Of a DNA stretch of 64,000 bases, positions 1-11,432 are shown one piece after another (within the stretch, counting starts at the first letter, position 1; the number at the start of each line of letters is the position of its first letter). The notes under the pieces are model-generated. The model saw only the letters and a list, made by a program, of their open reading frames with translations. It was not told where the DNA came from and did no database searches. This stretch comes from Zhengitettix transpicula (lineage: Eukaryota > Arthropoda > Insecta > Orthoptera > Tetrigidae). Where the stretch lies: positions 64,042,509 to 64,106,508 of the forward strand of contig CM073594.1 of NCBI GenBank assembly GCA_037074705.1. Direction: 5' to 3'. The translations under genes were made by a program, and so were the position numbers.

Positions 1-591
1 TGACTAATAAAATTATGACGTGAGCCACCGCAAATTTGCGGCAGTTTAACTGAAACGTTTCGCAACGACGCACGTTCACGTCGATCTTGGGATACATTTT
101 CAGCGTCACTCCTCCGATCTTCGTACTCGAGTCGAGTCCATCAGAATGCACAAAGGGGCCGTCAGTGCTTCGCACAATTAGCAGCTAATTGCGTTACAGG
201 ACTCCGCTCCTTCCGTCTCAACCCCCACCAACCCCATTAGCGATGGCTCACAAGGAATAGTCAACGGAGGCGCTCAAAGGAACATGTGCAAGGACAATCT
301 CCTCGTCGCTCAATAGTTCTAGGAAAAACTACCAGCGTTGACGAACAGACTCTCCCGGACGTGAAAATGGCGATTTAGAGAGGGTTTTGGGTAGACGAGA
401 CAGTAACAGACTTCCCAGAGACGTTGATCCACATAATTACGTTTGATTATATAGTAATAAGAGTCGCTATTTCCAGGGATCCCGAAATGAAAACCTGAGA
501 GTCCTCAAAATTCAAATAACAATCTTAATTCTTGTATCGTCAAAGATTTAACTCGAGCATTCAGTTTTTGCCATAGTTCTCTATAAACTTA
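1..591. other. Non-coding, no gene seen
   Basis: No exon, RNA gene or clear repeat is recognised here. A perfect 14-base palindrome (CCGCAAATTTGCGG) lies at 28-41. The segment is probably intronic or 5' flank of the beat-family gene further downstream. Confidence 0.5.
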
Positions 592-921
592 AATAGTCGG
601 CCAGCTGCCTCCTACACTGGTCGGGGCACGGAGAAGGGAATGCTGAGTCCCAACAGCAAACCCCTCTCCCGCCATCGGAAAGGCGTGGGCCAAGTACCTA
701 CTGCCCGACCTACCTGATGCAGTCTAGGGTTTTCCCTGCATCACATTTAGGTGAATTTCCGGGTAGGATCCTTACACTACAGCCCGGGTGCCCCAGTTAA
801 GCCTGGGCTACCTTCCTCTACCCTTACGCTTCCCCCCTTTCAAATCTCTTCCTGTGCTATTAAAGGGGAGTTGCCATTACGTGGATTACCCTCATGTAGC
901 CTGTTACTCTAATATTTTTTT
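592..921 (+). mobile_element. Family A dispersed repeat, copy 1 (5'-truncated)
   Basis: The segment starts at AATAGTCGGCCAGCTGCC and runs through the shared blocks CTGATGCAG, GGTAGGATCCTTA, CTACCTTCCTCTACCCTT and AAAGGGGAGTTGCC to a degenerate end near GCCTGTTACTCTAATATT. The same order of blocks recurs in seven other copies in the window, so it is an interspersed repeat. Copies end in an A-rich tail (CCTAAAAAAA), which fits a non-LTR or SINE-like retroelement. I see no open reading frame that defines its class. Confidence 0.8.
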
Positions 922-1299
922 AACAAAGTAAATATAATTTATATTCCCAAAGGGTTTAGAAAAATACCTTACAAAACTCCAACATAAATTCTATATATTT
1001 ATTGGCAATAATTCACATCTTTCTTCTTAATTACCTAATGAGAAGTAATGTTAATAATGTAAAAGACCACGACCTGTAAGATGAAGGATCATGTCAGATC
1101 TATATAAACGATAAGTTCCTTTAATGTGGTACCAAATCATGAAAATAATTATGTGACTGGTCTGAAATATATAGGATGGTGTGAGGTATGCGTCAAAATA
1201 TTTTTAATGTTTTCTTACAGATAACTATAGCTAAAGATGTCGAAATCCTTGACGGTACAATAAGAAACAATTTTATTGGTATTTTAAGGACTCTCTGGT

Positions 1300-1560
1300 T
1301 TCAATTTTTGGATCACTACTTTTTATAATTATGTTTAATGCTACTGAAATTAATCTTTGGTGGATAAATTTGATCCGTTTCTTCTTATAAGGTCAGGTAA
1401 ATAAGTAACTACGCATAAATTCAAGAGAATCTCTTCGGGTGTACCGCAGGGTAGCCTAACAGGACCACTATTTTTTTCTTTAATAAATAACATTATAATA
1501 TTTCATAGCGACTTCCACAAGGGAACGTAATGGAACCACTATTGTCTATAAAGCTTGTAA
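1300..1560 (+). pseudogene. LINE (jockey/CR1-like) reverse-transcriptase remnant
   Basis: In one + frame near 1437-1470 the DNA reads SGVPQGSLTGPLFFSLINN. This matches the very conserved LINE reverse-transcriptase block GVPQGS.LGPLLF..YIND that precedes the YADD catalytic motif. Upstream in the same frame, around 1360-1400, is WWINLIRFFLIRSGK, which resembles the WI.SYL..R block that normally lies about 25 residues earlier. An in-frame stop falls between the two blocks and the YADD region cannot be found, so the copy is dead and 5'/3' truncated. The subfamily (jockey, CR1 or similar) is an inference from the motif wording only. Confidence 0.62.
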
Positions 1561-3064
1561 GTTAATATTTCTGTTAGTTGTAAGATATTCGTATGTGTAG
1601 ACGTAAAGGATCCTTGTAGACCTTATGAATTTTAATGTGATTTCATATAAAGTACCTCTAATGAAATTTTTAAGAAATTCATAGATTTATTTGTACCAAT
1701 TTACGATACTACAACTAGTAATAATCGCATCTGTTTAACTAGAATTTCTAGCATTTGTACTAACAAAGCTGATGTGATCACCAGACAATTCAGTCAGGGA
1801 ACTCTGTTTCTTTTCACTTAGCATTCTTTATTTACTTTATAAATGAAGGCAATAGAAGCTATTCTGTTCTTCCTTGAACGCCATAAACTCCATTACATTG
1901 CCCATTGCGTTTTTCATTTTTTGATTTTTAAACGATTTTGTTATTTCGACAAGCCATTGTAGGCAAATCATTCCATTTCCCTCACGAATCTGTTTAGGAT
2001 CGAAGAGTTGGTCTCTCTTTAGTATGAGCGGCCCCTTATTTGTTAAATATATTTGATTGTGGATTATTTAGCGTTTTGATCTGTTTAGTCTATATAAATC
2101 TTCTAACTAGAATTAACCTTCGGATGTTGAATTAGATCCTTGTCAGAGTTTGTTGATGATTTCAGAGCAGATTCTGTTCTGGCGTTCCTCATGAAACCAT
2201 AACGAACCCACAATTGTTTCCGGCTTGTATAAATAACGTTGTTTTGCATTTTAATTATCTCCCGCTAATTGATTGTTGACAAGTTGAGGATATCAAAGAC
2301 TGAAGGCAACAAATTGAACATCTGGTCCTTTCCAGACGAGCGTGTCCTGGTGGTCGTATCTTTTATTGGTGACTACCACGACGTTTCTGACCGCCGCTGA
2401 AGCCTTTGTCCCGAGGGGGTGGGTTCTGTGTGACGAGCGGGAAGGCGTGAAAGGAGCGGCTATTATCGACGTCGTCGGTCTACGTGACTACGTGTCAGCC
2501 GCAACCGCCCCGTGTGTGTGATCCATTGAGACGGCCAACTGGGGCGGACGACTCAACCCCCACCCCCACGCTAATTCCGCGCACAAACGCTTTGAGAACA
2601 AAGCCCCAATACCCTGCGGTTCCTTGATTGCCTCTAAAAGGGAGGATGTATTGGACGCTCCTCTATTTAGACCCAGGATATTTTCTCTTTCTCTCTCCAT
2701 CCTCAATTATCGTTCCAATATCACAGCTATTTGCGGGAGAATTCGTTCCTAGAAATTGTTATCACTACCCCCACAGTTCCTGACGACGTATATATCTCTA
2801 TCTCTCTTAAAGATATTTCCCATACGCTCCATTTCATCCCAGAATCGCCTCCTCCACGATCCTGTGTCTCCTAAACTGAGATTTTTTGTTAAAAAAAATA
2901 TTTTCCATCTTCCGGATTTAAGACATATGATCCTTTCGATCCGCGTCTCGCTACAAGTTTTCATATAAATGACCGTCGAATCCTTGAGTATTGCACAAAT
3001 ATTAACCAATAATCATCGCTGAGCAGAGATTACGAAACTAGTTTGACTTATACAATTATACGAA
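1561..3064. other. Non-coding, no gene seen
   Basis: AT-rich sequence with a more GC-rich patch at about 2370-2610. Short open frames here show no recognisable domain. No repeat boundary could be defined. Confidence 0.45.
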
Positions 3065-4050
3065 TGGACAGGATAATTTGCTTGTCTCATTAACTAAAAG
3101 AAGAAGAATCCAGAAAGAAAGGAGACTACGATTAAGAGAAAGAGAAAAAATAAACAAAAATTTCACAGAAATATTCAAGAAACAAATAAGGTAAGTTAGA
3201 ATGTTTAACTTTCTTAACTGAAATTGAATGCGACAATCGTCCAGAATAGGAAAAAAACTGAACAAAAATTTGCAAGGAAACAGTAGAGAAAAAGTAACAA
3301 AAAAATAGCAAATAATACCAGGACACCACAGTAAAACCAGGCCATTATAGTTTAATAAGTGAAATTGACAGCGACGTTGTAATAAATCGTCAAGCAGAAG
3401 AAAGAAACCGTGTAAAATTAACTAGAAAAGCGGCAAAGACAGACCAGACAGAAAAATGAACAGGAAAAATTTCAAAAAGGATAGAGAGACGCAAAAAGAA
3501 AGAATGTAAAGTTAATAAGACTAAATTGACAGTAATTTTAATAAAAATTCAAGAAGAGAAAAAAAAATTAGGTAAATTAGGAGTATAAACTGTAAAGACA
3601 AATTTTTTTAAAAAAAGCCAAACTATTGGAATAGTCGGCCAGCTGCCTCCTAAACCGGTCAAGGCACGGAGAGGGAAAATCTGCGATCCCACAGAAAACT
3701 CCTCTCCCGCAATCGGAAGGGCGTGGGACAAGTACCAAATCCCCGACCTACCTGATGCAGGATTTTTAGGGTTTTCCCTGCATCACTTTTAGGCGAATTG
3801 CCGGGTAGGATCCTTAAACCATAGCCCGGGTGCCTTAGTTAACCATTGTCTACCTTCCTCTACCTTTCCGCATCCCCCCTTTCAAATCCCTTCCTATGCT
3901 ACTAAAGGGGAGTTGCCACCATGTGGATTACCCTCATGTACCGTGTTACCCTAAAAAAATATTACACTGTAATGTAAAAAGCAATAAGTTGAATCAGGGA
4001 AATTGGCCGGGACGATGTAATAAATCGTCAAGAAAAAAAATTGAATAACA
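3065..4050. repeat. A-rich degenerate tandem repeat, interrupted by family A
   Basis: A purine-rich unit recurs with the marker GAAATTGACAGCGACGTTGT or AATAAATCGTCAAG. It is seen near 3219, 3358, 3523 and 3998, with spacing of roughly 140-165 bases apart from a gap filled by the family A insertion at 3626-3960. The last marker after the insertion restores the pattern, so the insertion is younger than the array. Units are diverged, and ends are approximate. Confidence 0.5.
3626..3960 (+). mobile_element. Family A dispersed repeat, copy 2
   Basis: It has the same block order as copy 1 (TCGGCCAGCTGCCTCC, CTGATGCAG, GGGTAGGATCCTTAAAC, AAAGGGGAGTTGCCACC, ATGTGGATTACCCTCATG) and ends CGTGTTACCCTAAAAAAA. 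It is inserted into the A-rich tandem array. Like copy 1 it lacks the 5' part present in the copies at 42.4 and 54 kb. Confidence 0.85.
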
Positions 4051-4280
4051 TGGAGTGATTTACGGTTTCCAAATTGCGTAAAACGTCGTTGAGTATTTTC
4101 CCCGGGCCATGAAGTACGTAGTTATGACAATAATACTGAATTAATCACTTATATTTATCCAGGAACAGCCTAGGATAAAAGAAGAGAATTTTCGTGACGC
4201 TAACTTTTCCTACATGACGTCATCATAAAAGAAATAGAAAATTCAAATACTGAAGTCTACGAAACTTAACTAAGGGATCA

Positions 4281-4375
4281 GTATTGGAGAAAACCGATCG
4301 GGCACCAAGCGGAGAAGTTCCAGGGTTCAATTCCAGAGCCGGTCAATGATTTATTTTCCTTCCACCCTGATCCTT
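4281..4375 (+). mobile_element. tRNA-derived SINE fragment (B-box)
   Basis: The segment contains GGGTTCAATTCCAGAGCC, a good RNA polymerase III B box (GGTTCRANTCC), about 20-30 bases after a GATCGGGCACCAAGCGG stretch that could be a degenerate A-box arm. No full cloverleaf can be folded by eye, so it is called a SINE remnant, not a tRNA gene. Confidence 0.4.
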
Positions 4376-5479
4376 TAATGCGGAAAATAATTTTAAGCGA
4401 ATGCTAGAACATAGGAGGACCAATATGTCCTATTGACCTCGAGTCTACATAACATCCGTAGTAAGAAAACGAAAATTCACTTGAATTTACTAACTAATGT
4501 GCAGAATAAATAAATCATGTTCTTGCGTTAAACGTTGTTGACATACGTACGACAGAAGGTTGACAATCGAGTGATGAGAATATTCGTTTTTATAAAAGTA
4601 AGAAAGCTTTTTCAATCGCAACGTTTGAGTCAATTATTATTGATATAAATTACTTAAGATGACAGATTTATTTTAACATAATTTGTGCCCTTCGTAAATG
4701 CCCTTTAAATTATATCAAACTCAATAATTTGCTGGAGGAAATCCCACGGGGGGAAATATTCAGAGGAACTTAGGGGGTAGTTTCCACTGTCTCTGATGGA
4801 TGGAAACAAAGTTTGAGCCGCATATTTGAGAATTGCGGAGTTTCTTTCCGCTAGCCCTCTCTGTATTTAGCGCGGAACATCGCCACAAGACAATTTTAAA
4901 AGTTTTCCCCTTCGCTTCTTCAGTCGCCAGAGCGAGCGAGTGAGCTTCTGAAATGCTTGGCGCAGCTGAATCGTTTATGAGGCGGTGAAGTTTCAACCCC
5001 CAGAACGTCAACGTCACAGAGACTGTTGCCTCCTAATTGGTGTGTGTGTGTGTGAGTGAGTGTGAGTGTGTATGTGTGCTCCCACTTTTCCCTCCGCAAA
5101 TAAAAACCCACCACCAAGAGGTACTAGAGTCCTTATTAAGGAGGCTCGCAGGGTGGTTGAAGACAACAGACAGTTCAATACGCTGAAGTAAAAAGAAATC
5201 ACGTGCCTAAAACTCATACATGCCCAAAGTTAAACTTGATGTAGTCATTAGAATTTTTTTTTCTATTTTGGCGGAAGGAGGAGAATTTCAGGAATTTATC
5301 ATCAATTTTTACTTGACAAAAAAAAATTATTCCATCATGTCTCATGGCTTTTTGAAATAAAATTATTACATTTCCCATAAAGTTAGTGAAGTATTTAAAA
5401 ATAAAAAAATGGTCTCTTTATCGTTATATATAAATTGAATGAAGATATTTTTATGGAATTACGGTAACACGTGACAATA
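4376..5479. other. Non-coding with a GT microsatellite
   Basis: No exon was recognised. The segment includes a GT/GA-rich simple repeat at about 5040-5078. Open frames across the repeat are low-complexity (HTHTHT) and are rejected as coding. Confidence 0.5.
5040..5078. repeat. (GT)n/(GA)n microsatellite
   Basis: GTGTGTGTGTGTGTGAGTGAG followed by further TGTG runs. Confidence 0.9.
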
Positions 5480-6385
5480 AAACAGAAGAGTCAAAAAATT
5501 TTAACACTCTGGCAATTCTCGTGAAAATTTGTTTTAATTTTAATTCTGAAATACGTAATTAATTATTCGGTTTCGATTTACATTTATTTTAAACATTTCA
5601 GTTTCATAATTTGTGCCTTAAAATATTTAACAAGTAACTCGGAATTGTTTTTGACTCCAATGGTTCCCTTGAAAATAGTTTTTTAGTTCATAAAAAAAAT
5701 ATGTAACTCTGTTTTATGAACTTATAAATGTTTTCGACTGCATAACTTCTGAAAATTCTATATTTAATTATTTAATTTTTTTTTAACCATATGCAATGAA
5801 CTTAGAAATATTTTTGAGTCCAACAGGTACTTTGATAATATTATTTTTAGTTTATAAAAATATTTATGTCTGTATGGTGAACTTTTAATTGTTTTGAGCT
5901 TAATAGTTCCTATTCAAGTACTATTTTTATATTTTTTAAATCATTTAAATCTGGTCAAGGAACTTTGAAACATTATAAGCTTCATTAATTCATAGAAATA
6001 TACATTTTTTTGTTAACTAAATATTTTTAACTGTGAACTTAGAAAAGGTTTTTGACCACATTTTCTGTTGAAAATAATATTTTTCATTTTTAAAAAAGAT
6101 TTAACTTATTTATGATGAGTATCAAGATGATTTTGGCTCATATTTAAGTCAGTATGTTGATCTAGAAGTGTGTTGACTCGAATTATTCCTATAAAAATAA
6201 AACTTTAAATTTTTTAATCATAATTTAACTCTGTATCGAAATGTTTTTGACTCCAATATTTATGCGAAACTACGTTTTTATTCTTTAAAATATATTTTAG
6301 CTTATTTTGAGGGAATAAATATTTTTTATTTGAACAGCTCCATTGAAAATATACTATTTTTATTTTTAAAACAATATTAGAGAGT
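5480..6385. repeat. AT-rich satellite, about 80-base unit
   Basis: About ten degenerate units are laid head to tail. Most begin TTTTTGACTCCAA or a close variant and pass through TGAAAATA, ATTTTTAGTTTATAAAAA and AACTCTGTATGGTGAACTT. Clear unit starts lie near 5647, 5730, 5812, 5893, 5974, 6050, 6172, 6245 and 6322, a period of about 75-83 bases. Units before 5647 are more diverged. No coding signal is present. Confidence 0.75.
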
Positions 6386-7594
6386 GTGTGACGAAGAAAC
6401 TCGAATAAACAGTATCCCATGTTTTTCTATGTGGGACTGTTAGACGTTTCGATGACTGACTCCGGAATCTTTTTAAGTACCATGTTTATCTGTGTAAGTC
6501 TGAATTTACGCGTTTATAGCAGTCACTTTCGTCGAAATTGAGGTTCCTGATTGGTGCTTGGCTGTTGTTTGTGGTACGCTCTGATTGGTCAGCCTCTTAG
6601 TTCCGCCATCGCAAGGAAATAGTCCCTTGTATTCTTGTCTTTATGCGCAAGTATTCAAAAGATACACCACACGACACTTTCACCATTCGAAGTTAATCTT
6701 CAGTAGCAATTATTTAGTTTTGATTGGTAACATTTTTCCTTTTCTTTCGGGAACATTGATTTAATATTTTCTGATTTCTGACCGAAAAAAAGACAACATT
6801 GCAGAGTCAACTCATTTACATCCTCGATGATTCTGAGAAACAGAGAAAAATATCGCAGAATCACACAATGTGACCATTATAAATTTATTTTCAATCGTTT
6901 TCAGATTTTTAAAAGTTTTCGTGGCCGATACCAATATTAACCTGTTCCAGAGAACTCTGACGCCACAAATACACATATTATCTACTAACAAATAAATCGA
7001 GCTTTCTCATTGGCTGGTTACCCCAAGAGTCGAATATTTTTTTTTAATGTGAATTAACATTTCAATTAACGGCTAATAGCGCGTACTCCATATTTTTTCA
7101 TCACCTCTGTGTGTGTAGTAAGCTGTTTATTGTGTCCAAATAGGGGATGAAACGCTCCGTTGATTGTCAACTCGTGGCACAAATGTAAAAATAATAATAC
7201 ATAATTCACCCCACACTCCATCAGCGCAAAGAGCCAATATCCGGGATCAATCAGGATCGATGGCAGTTTGCAGCTAGATACTAGAGATAGGGCAAGTTAA
7301 CCCCCTTGCGCTCTGATTGAGGTTGTACGAGGGTAGTCGCATAACAAAGAGAACAAATTTTTTTGGAAAAATATCTTTATTTCACCACGTAGTCTCCTTG
7401 TCCCCAGCGATGTTCAATATCTTCGATACCTTCCTTAAAATGAAAATCATTGAGCTCCATCCACTTCTTCATTGTCTTTTACCACCACAGAATTTTTTTT
7501 TAAGTTTCGAAAGAGATAATAATCCGAAGGGAGCTCGATCTGAGGCAATCCATTGATTTTTTACCATTGCCATATATATTTAATTAAATATTAA
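6386..7594. other. Non-coding, no gene seen
   Basis: No recognisable exon, RNA gene or repeat boundary. The longest open frame (7317-7556) has no domain and no coding-like composition. Confidence 0.45.
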
Positions 7595-7682
7595 ATTGTG
7601 TGATGAACTTGTAAATATTTTGACTCCACTAATTCCTGTGAAAATACTATTTTCATATTTTTTAAACGATTTAAATCAGTTT
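7595..7682. repeat. Orphan copy of the 80-base satellite unit
   Basis: GATGAACTTGTAAATATTTT is followed by GACTCCACTAATTCCTGTGA and a TTTTCATATTTTTTAAA stretch. This repeats the unit order of the array at 5480-6385, about 1.2 kb from its end. The intervening DNA is either an insertion or diverged array. Confidence 0.65.
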
Positions 7683-7709
7683 TCACACGTTCTTATTCAT
7701 GATTTCATC

Positions 7710-8190
7710 ACTCAAACTCTGCAATAACTTCGCATAATAGTCGCAAGTTGTTGGGTTTTCCTTCTTGAAGGGTAATCAATGACACTATGACCTTGTCAGC
7801 AGATGGTATTGTCTCCGCCTTCTTTCAGTCCATTGTTTTGACTGTCCCTTCGTCTCATGTGTGAAGTAGTTGACTCCATGGCTACGAATCTCAGCTATAT
7901 TGCTGTGAGACATCGGCAAACACCCTCACGGCGTCGTTTTTGTTGCACTGTAAGTAAACGCGGCACTCATCTTGCCCGTTGCTTTCTCATTTCCACATTT
8001 TTCAGTTAATTTTGCGACGTACGTCACTACCTGTCAACGCTCATCAAACGCCATTTTTTTGCGGATTTTTTTGACACCATTTTCGGCTGTGGTGACTTGA
8101 TTTGGTCGACCGTTGCGTTGTTCGTCTGCGCCTAAACTCAGCCACCCAATCTTTTATTGTTGCAAACTCTGCCCGAGTAAAATCTAGCTC
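7710..8190 (-). pseudogene. mariner (Tc1/mariner) transposase pseudogene
   Basis: Read on the - strand, the segment keeps landmarks of mariner transposase in the correct order but in different frames. Near 8112-8158 is IKDWVAEFRRRRTT, matching the W.AEFKRGR helix-turn-helix region. Near 7825-7862 is ETKGQSKQW, matching the conserved (T/E)TK.QSKQW after the second catalytic aspartate. Near 7715-7745 is YYAKLLQSL, matching G.YYA.LL.RL. Between them are many stops and frame changes. No intact reading frame remains, so it cannot encode an active enzyme. Terminal inverted repeats were not located. The family call is strong; the subfamily is unknown. Confidence 0.85.
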
Positions 8191-9930
8191 AACGTAGATA
8201 TCTTCCATTGCATACTAGATAACTAGATAACCATAACCAATTCACTGAAAACGTTCACTGTTGATGGCTGTCACTGAACCAGGTATCTTTGTATGCTTGT
8301 CACTTTAGACCTGGTTATTTTAGTCAAACACCAACAACCCACTGCCTTCTATACGTCACGTCGGGTTCTTTTGGGACTACCCTCATATTTGGGGAACTGG
8401 ATGAGTTTTGTACCACCGGTGACGTCATACCCCCGCGATGTCTATTGTTAAAAGTGAAGCTTAAATGTAGGAAAAATACGATGACACTTTACAAGTTTTT
8501 TAATAATTAAATTTAAAAAATGAATGTATATATTTAATAAGGAAATTAAACTGTATTTACGGTTAGTATGGTGGCTATGACGTCACTGGAAGTACTAAAA
8601 TTGTCTTCAGCCAGATTTTTGGTCCTGTGGTCCGAAAAAATTTTTTGTCGCTTTCAGTGTCCAGTCCGACCAGTTACAGTGTTGTTTCATAGAACAGGCT
8701 GGCAACAAAACAACGTTCCATGAATGTGTATATCTTTTAAACGAATCTTTCCCAAATAAATCGTGATTTTCTGCCGTTTTTTAAAAAATAAATTACGGCT
8801 AACGGGTGACGCGATGGAAACAGAGCCAGCAGGAGCTTTGAGGCTCGGATCTGAAGAGTGTTCCGGGAAATTCCCTCGTCAGTTCGTGAAGCAGATTAAA
8901 ACCACCCCATGATCGGCCCTGATATACTGCCGCGGCTCTACAGATGTTGTAACTGTCTATTTTTTTCCCCCTTCCCATCTCTCTCTCTCTCTCTCTAGCT
9001 CTCCTGTTGTTTACAACGCACGATTAATGGCGGTTGTTTTTATCTGGCCCACAGCGTTGTCGCCTGCTGAATTACACGTTTCGATCCGTAACAAAAATAT
9101 AATTTATGCCGGGCGACGGTATTATTTATCGTACAGTTGGTAGCCGTCGGATAATCTCCGTCCGCCGCGGACCGTTGCGATATTTTAATAATAAACATAT
9201 AAATCCCAGAAAATATAATAATTATTAACACGTTTACATTAAATTATATCTGTTGGTACGAGACCGAATCCACGCATTTTCCAACTGGGGAATATCTGCC
9301 AAATAATAAATTTGGTCAGGTTTCGCGTACCTCATGCGGTGTCGAGGCCCCTGCAGTGCTGGCAACTCTGCATACTTAAAAACCCTAACGTATTTCGGAT
9401 AGTCTGGATCGATTATCTACAAGACAGAACCTCCTTCGTCGTTTCCGTGTAATAAATTCTTAATATCACCTACGATAATGCCCAAAAAATACGCATACAT
9501 ATTGGATACATTTTCTCAACAAAGTTTCATGGCGTTTTATTTGTCTTATTATACTTCATTTTCATGTAAATTAATTATAGGACCAGAGACTAACGGAATA
9601 TCCCTGACTTTTAAGTGAGTAATGAGGCCAAAGACACAGTAGTTAATTGTCTGTTCTATTGGTCTCATTGTTCATTGAGGCTAATCATTTTTATCTCTGA
9701 CTTCGCTTGGCTTTTCGACAGAAAATTAATCCATTCTTTACTACTTCAATTTAAGTATTGTCTCTAGTGTATAGTACATTATATTATCTAATACAGGAGC
9801 ATATGCGAGATCGACAGCAGTTTTTATCAACTTTGCTAATATCAATAATTAGATAAATACGGGTAAGTGGTGTTTATAATCCTCTGAGCAAACCGAAAAA
9901 ATTCTATTTTTAAGATCAGTCTTATAAAAA
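8191..9930. other. Non-coding with a CT microsatellite
   Basis: Perfect TGACGTCA palindromes lie at 8420 and 8578 (see findings), and a (CT)n run lies at about 8980-8998. A moderately GC-rich patch at 9000-9200 is of unknown meaning. No exon was recognised. Confidence 0.45.
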
Positions 9931-9982
9931 AAACAGCCAATTTAAGTCAGAAAAAATATGTTTATTTATGTAAAATTAAACT

Positions 9983-10016
9983 AAGTTCCGTCGCTATAAT
10001 TTGCGACCTCTGCAGG
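9983..10016 (-). other. Hammerhead-like hairpin motif
   Basis: On the - strand CTGCAGA is followed by a short hairpin (GGTCGC, 8-base loop, GCGAC) and then GGAAC. This is the layout of a hammerhead core (CUGANGA, stem II, GAAAC) with both core boxes mutated. It is probably a dead copy from a Penelope-like element. Confidence 0.4.
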
Positions 10017-10269
10017 TTGAAGTTTAACAAAATTTTGATGGTCAGGTAGTTTTAACGAAACGTAGTTTAATTTACCATAAATAAATATATTTTATCTGAC
10101 TTTATTTTCGCTGTTGTTTATATATATATACCACTATTACATGTTGGAAACGTTACGTACTGTTCTTTAGTGTGAATGTATAATTTATTCTAAGTTGTGT
10201 GTTTAAATTGTCTACTGTTTATAATATAAATTGAGTGTCGAAAATTCTCTAATTCGTAAATTAATATTA

Positions 10270-10420
10270 ATTAATCGTTTGACTTCGTCCTCTGGTTTGT
10301 TCGCGTGTGTGTTTTGACGTTCTTACGGTCCTTGCGTCTTTTTAACACCTGAAGAAAGCAACAAGGTTTGCAGAAACGTTGTAGTTATATTTATTTTATC
10401 ACTTGATTTTGTCTGGTTTT
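10270..10420 (+). mobile_element. Penelope-like element 3' end remnant
   Basis: It shares a string of landmarks with copies at 16.6, 22.4, 35.5 and 47.5 kb: a GTGTGTGTTTT/GTGCGGTTGTGT block, a CACCTGAAGAA motif, a small hairpin, GAAACGTTGT, and then TTTGTCTG...TTGGCTAT. Here the motif is at 10349-10377, with CTGAAGA, a hairpin of GCAAC against GTTTGC, and GAAAC. Assignment to Penelope-like elements rests on the hammerhead-like motif and on the similar tract that follows a GIY-YIG coding remnant at 21.7 kb. Confidence 0.5.
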
Positions 10421-10730
10421 TTTTGGCTATTTATTTACGTAATTTGTAGAATGGTCCATTTAATTATCATCTCGTTTTCCATGTACAATGTTTTTTGTGG
10501 CTTCCAGAGGCCGTATGTTTTCTCAGCAGCTGCAAGGAACGGCATAGTGTTGGATTAATGTTAAGAGTTGGAGGAGCGATTAAGGAGAGTTTAACGTCGT
10601 GTGACGGTAAAATCGTCGGCGTCGATATATTTTTTTAATTTAGTGCTGTGTTTTACAAATGCAATTTCTCTCGCCGACGTCCGCCGCACTTAGCCGGCAA
10701 CTTGCAGCTGCTTTAATTCGATCCTACATT

Positions 10731-11226
10731 TTAGGGGTGCGTGCGACGCAGGGAAGGGGCTGGCTGGCAACTCGCTAACTCGATTGTCGAGGCGAGCGCG
10801 CCCCAGAGTTGCGTAACTCGCGCTGCTGCTGGGCCATTGACGACTTGCATTAACATAACGTCTTCAAAGACGAGCAGGCGTCGCGTCTTCGAAAACTCAC
10901 TTAGCGTGGACACGGCGGCGTCGCCTGCAAAACTGTCCGTGACGATGCTCCCACCACCAGGAATCTCTGGCCTGTCTCCGGAGTCCATCAGGAGGTCGCT
11001 GAGGAGATTTTTGCAAATGACTTTGAATCCTGCGGCTTCCTTAGTAGACTCCACGGTCATGGACGGACTTTGGCAGAGTGAGGAAGCCAGTCAGTGTGGT
11101 GGTGATGACGTCATCTCAGTATATCACATGTCGAGAAATTGTCAGACTCAAGATACGATAGCATCTTTCCATATACTCCTATCTTCAACCTTTAGTCCTC
11201 GATTCTTTTATTTTCAGTGTTTGTAG
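10731..11226. other. GC-rich segment open on both strands, coding uncertain
   Basis: The segment is unusually GC-rich for the window and is open on the + strand from 10741 to 11226 and on the - strand from 11060 to 10731. I recognise no domain in either translation. The - strand has a plausible splice donor (CTAA|GTGAGT, near 10895-10905). Long frames on both strands are common in GC-rich DNA, so this could be a single exon, an old retroposed fragment or chance. No function is proposed. Confidence 0.25.
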
Positions 11227-11432
11227 ACCACTCAAAGCACCATCTACAAATCTTAGCTTGAGTCTTCTTCCTGGCTGTGACAAGGTTAATTTCTTACTTT
11301 GTCCATTTAAGGTGATAGATTAAAACTTTCTTAACATCTCATCGATGTATTTTCTCCTCTATGACGACAACACACCTTCTAGTTAAAATAACCAACAGCT
11401 TGGGTAACATGCACGAGAGATATGAAATATAT

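Noticed and set aside
5040..5217. Open frames on the - strand over the GT repeat
   Set aside because: His-Thr repeats from simple sequence.
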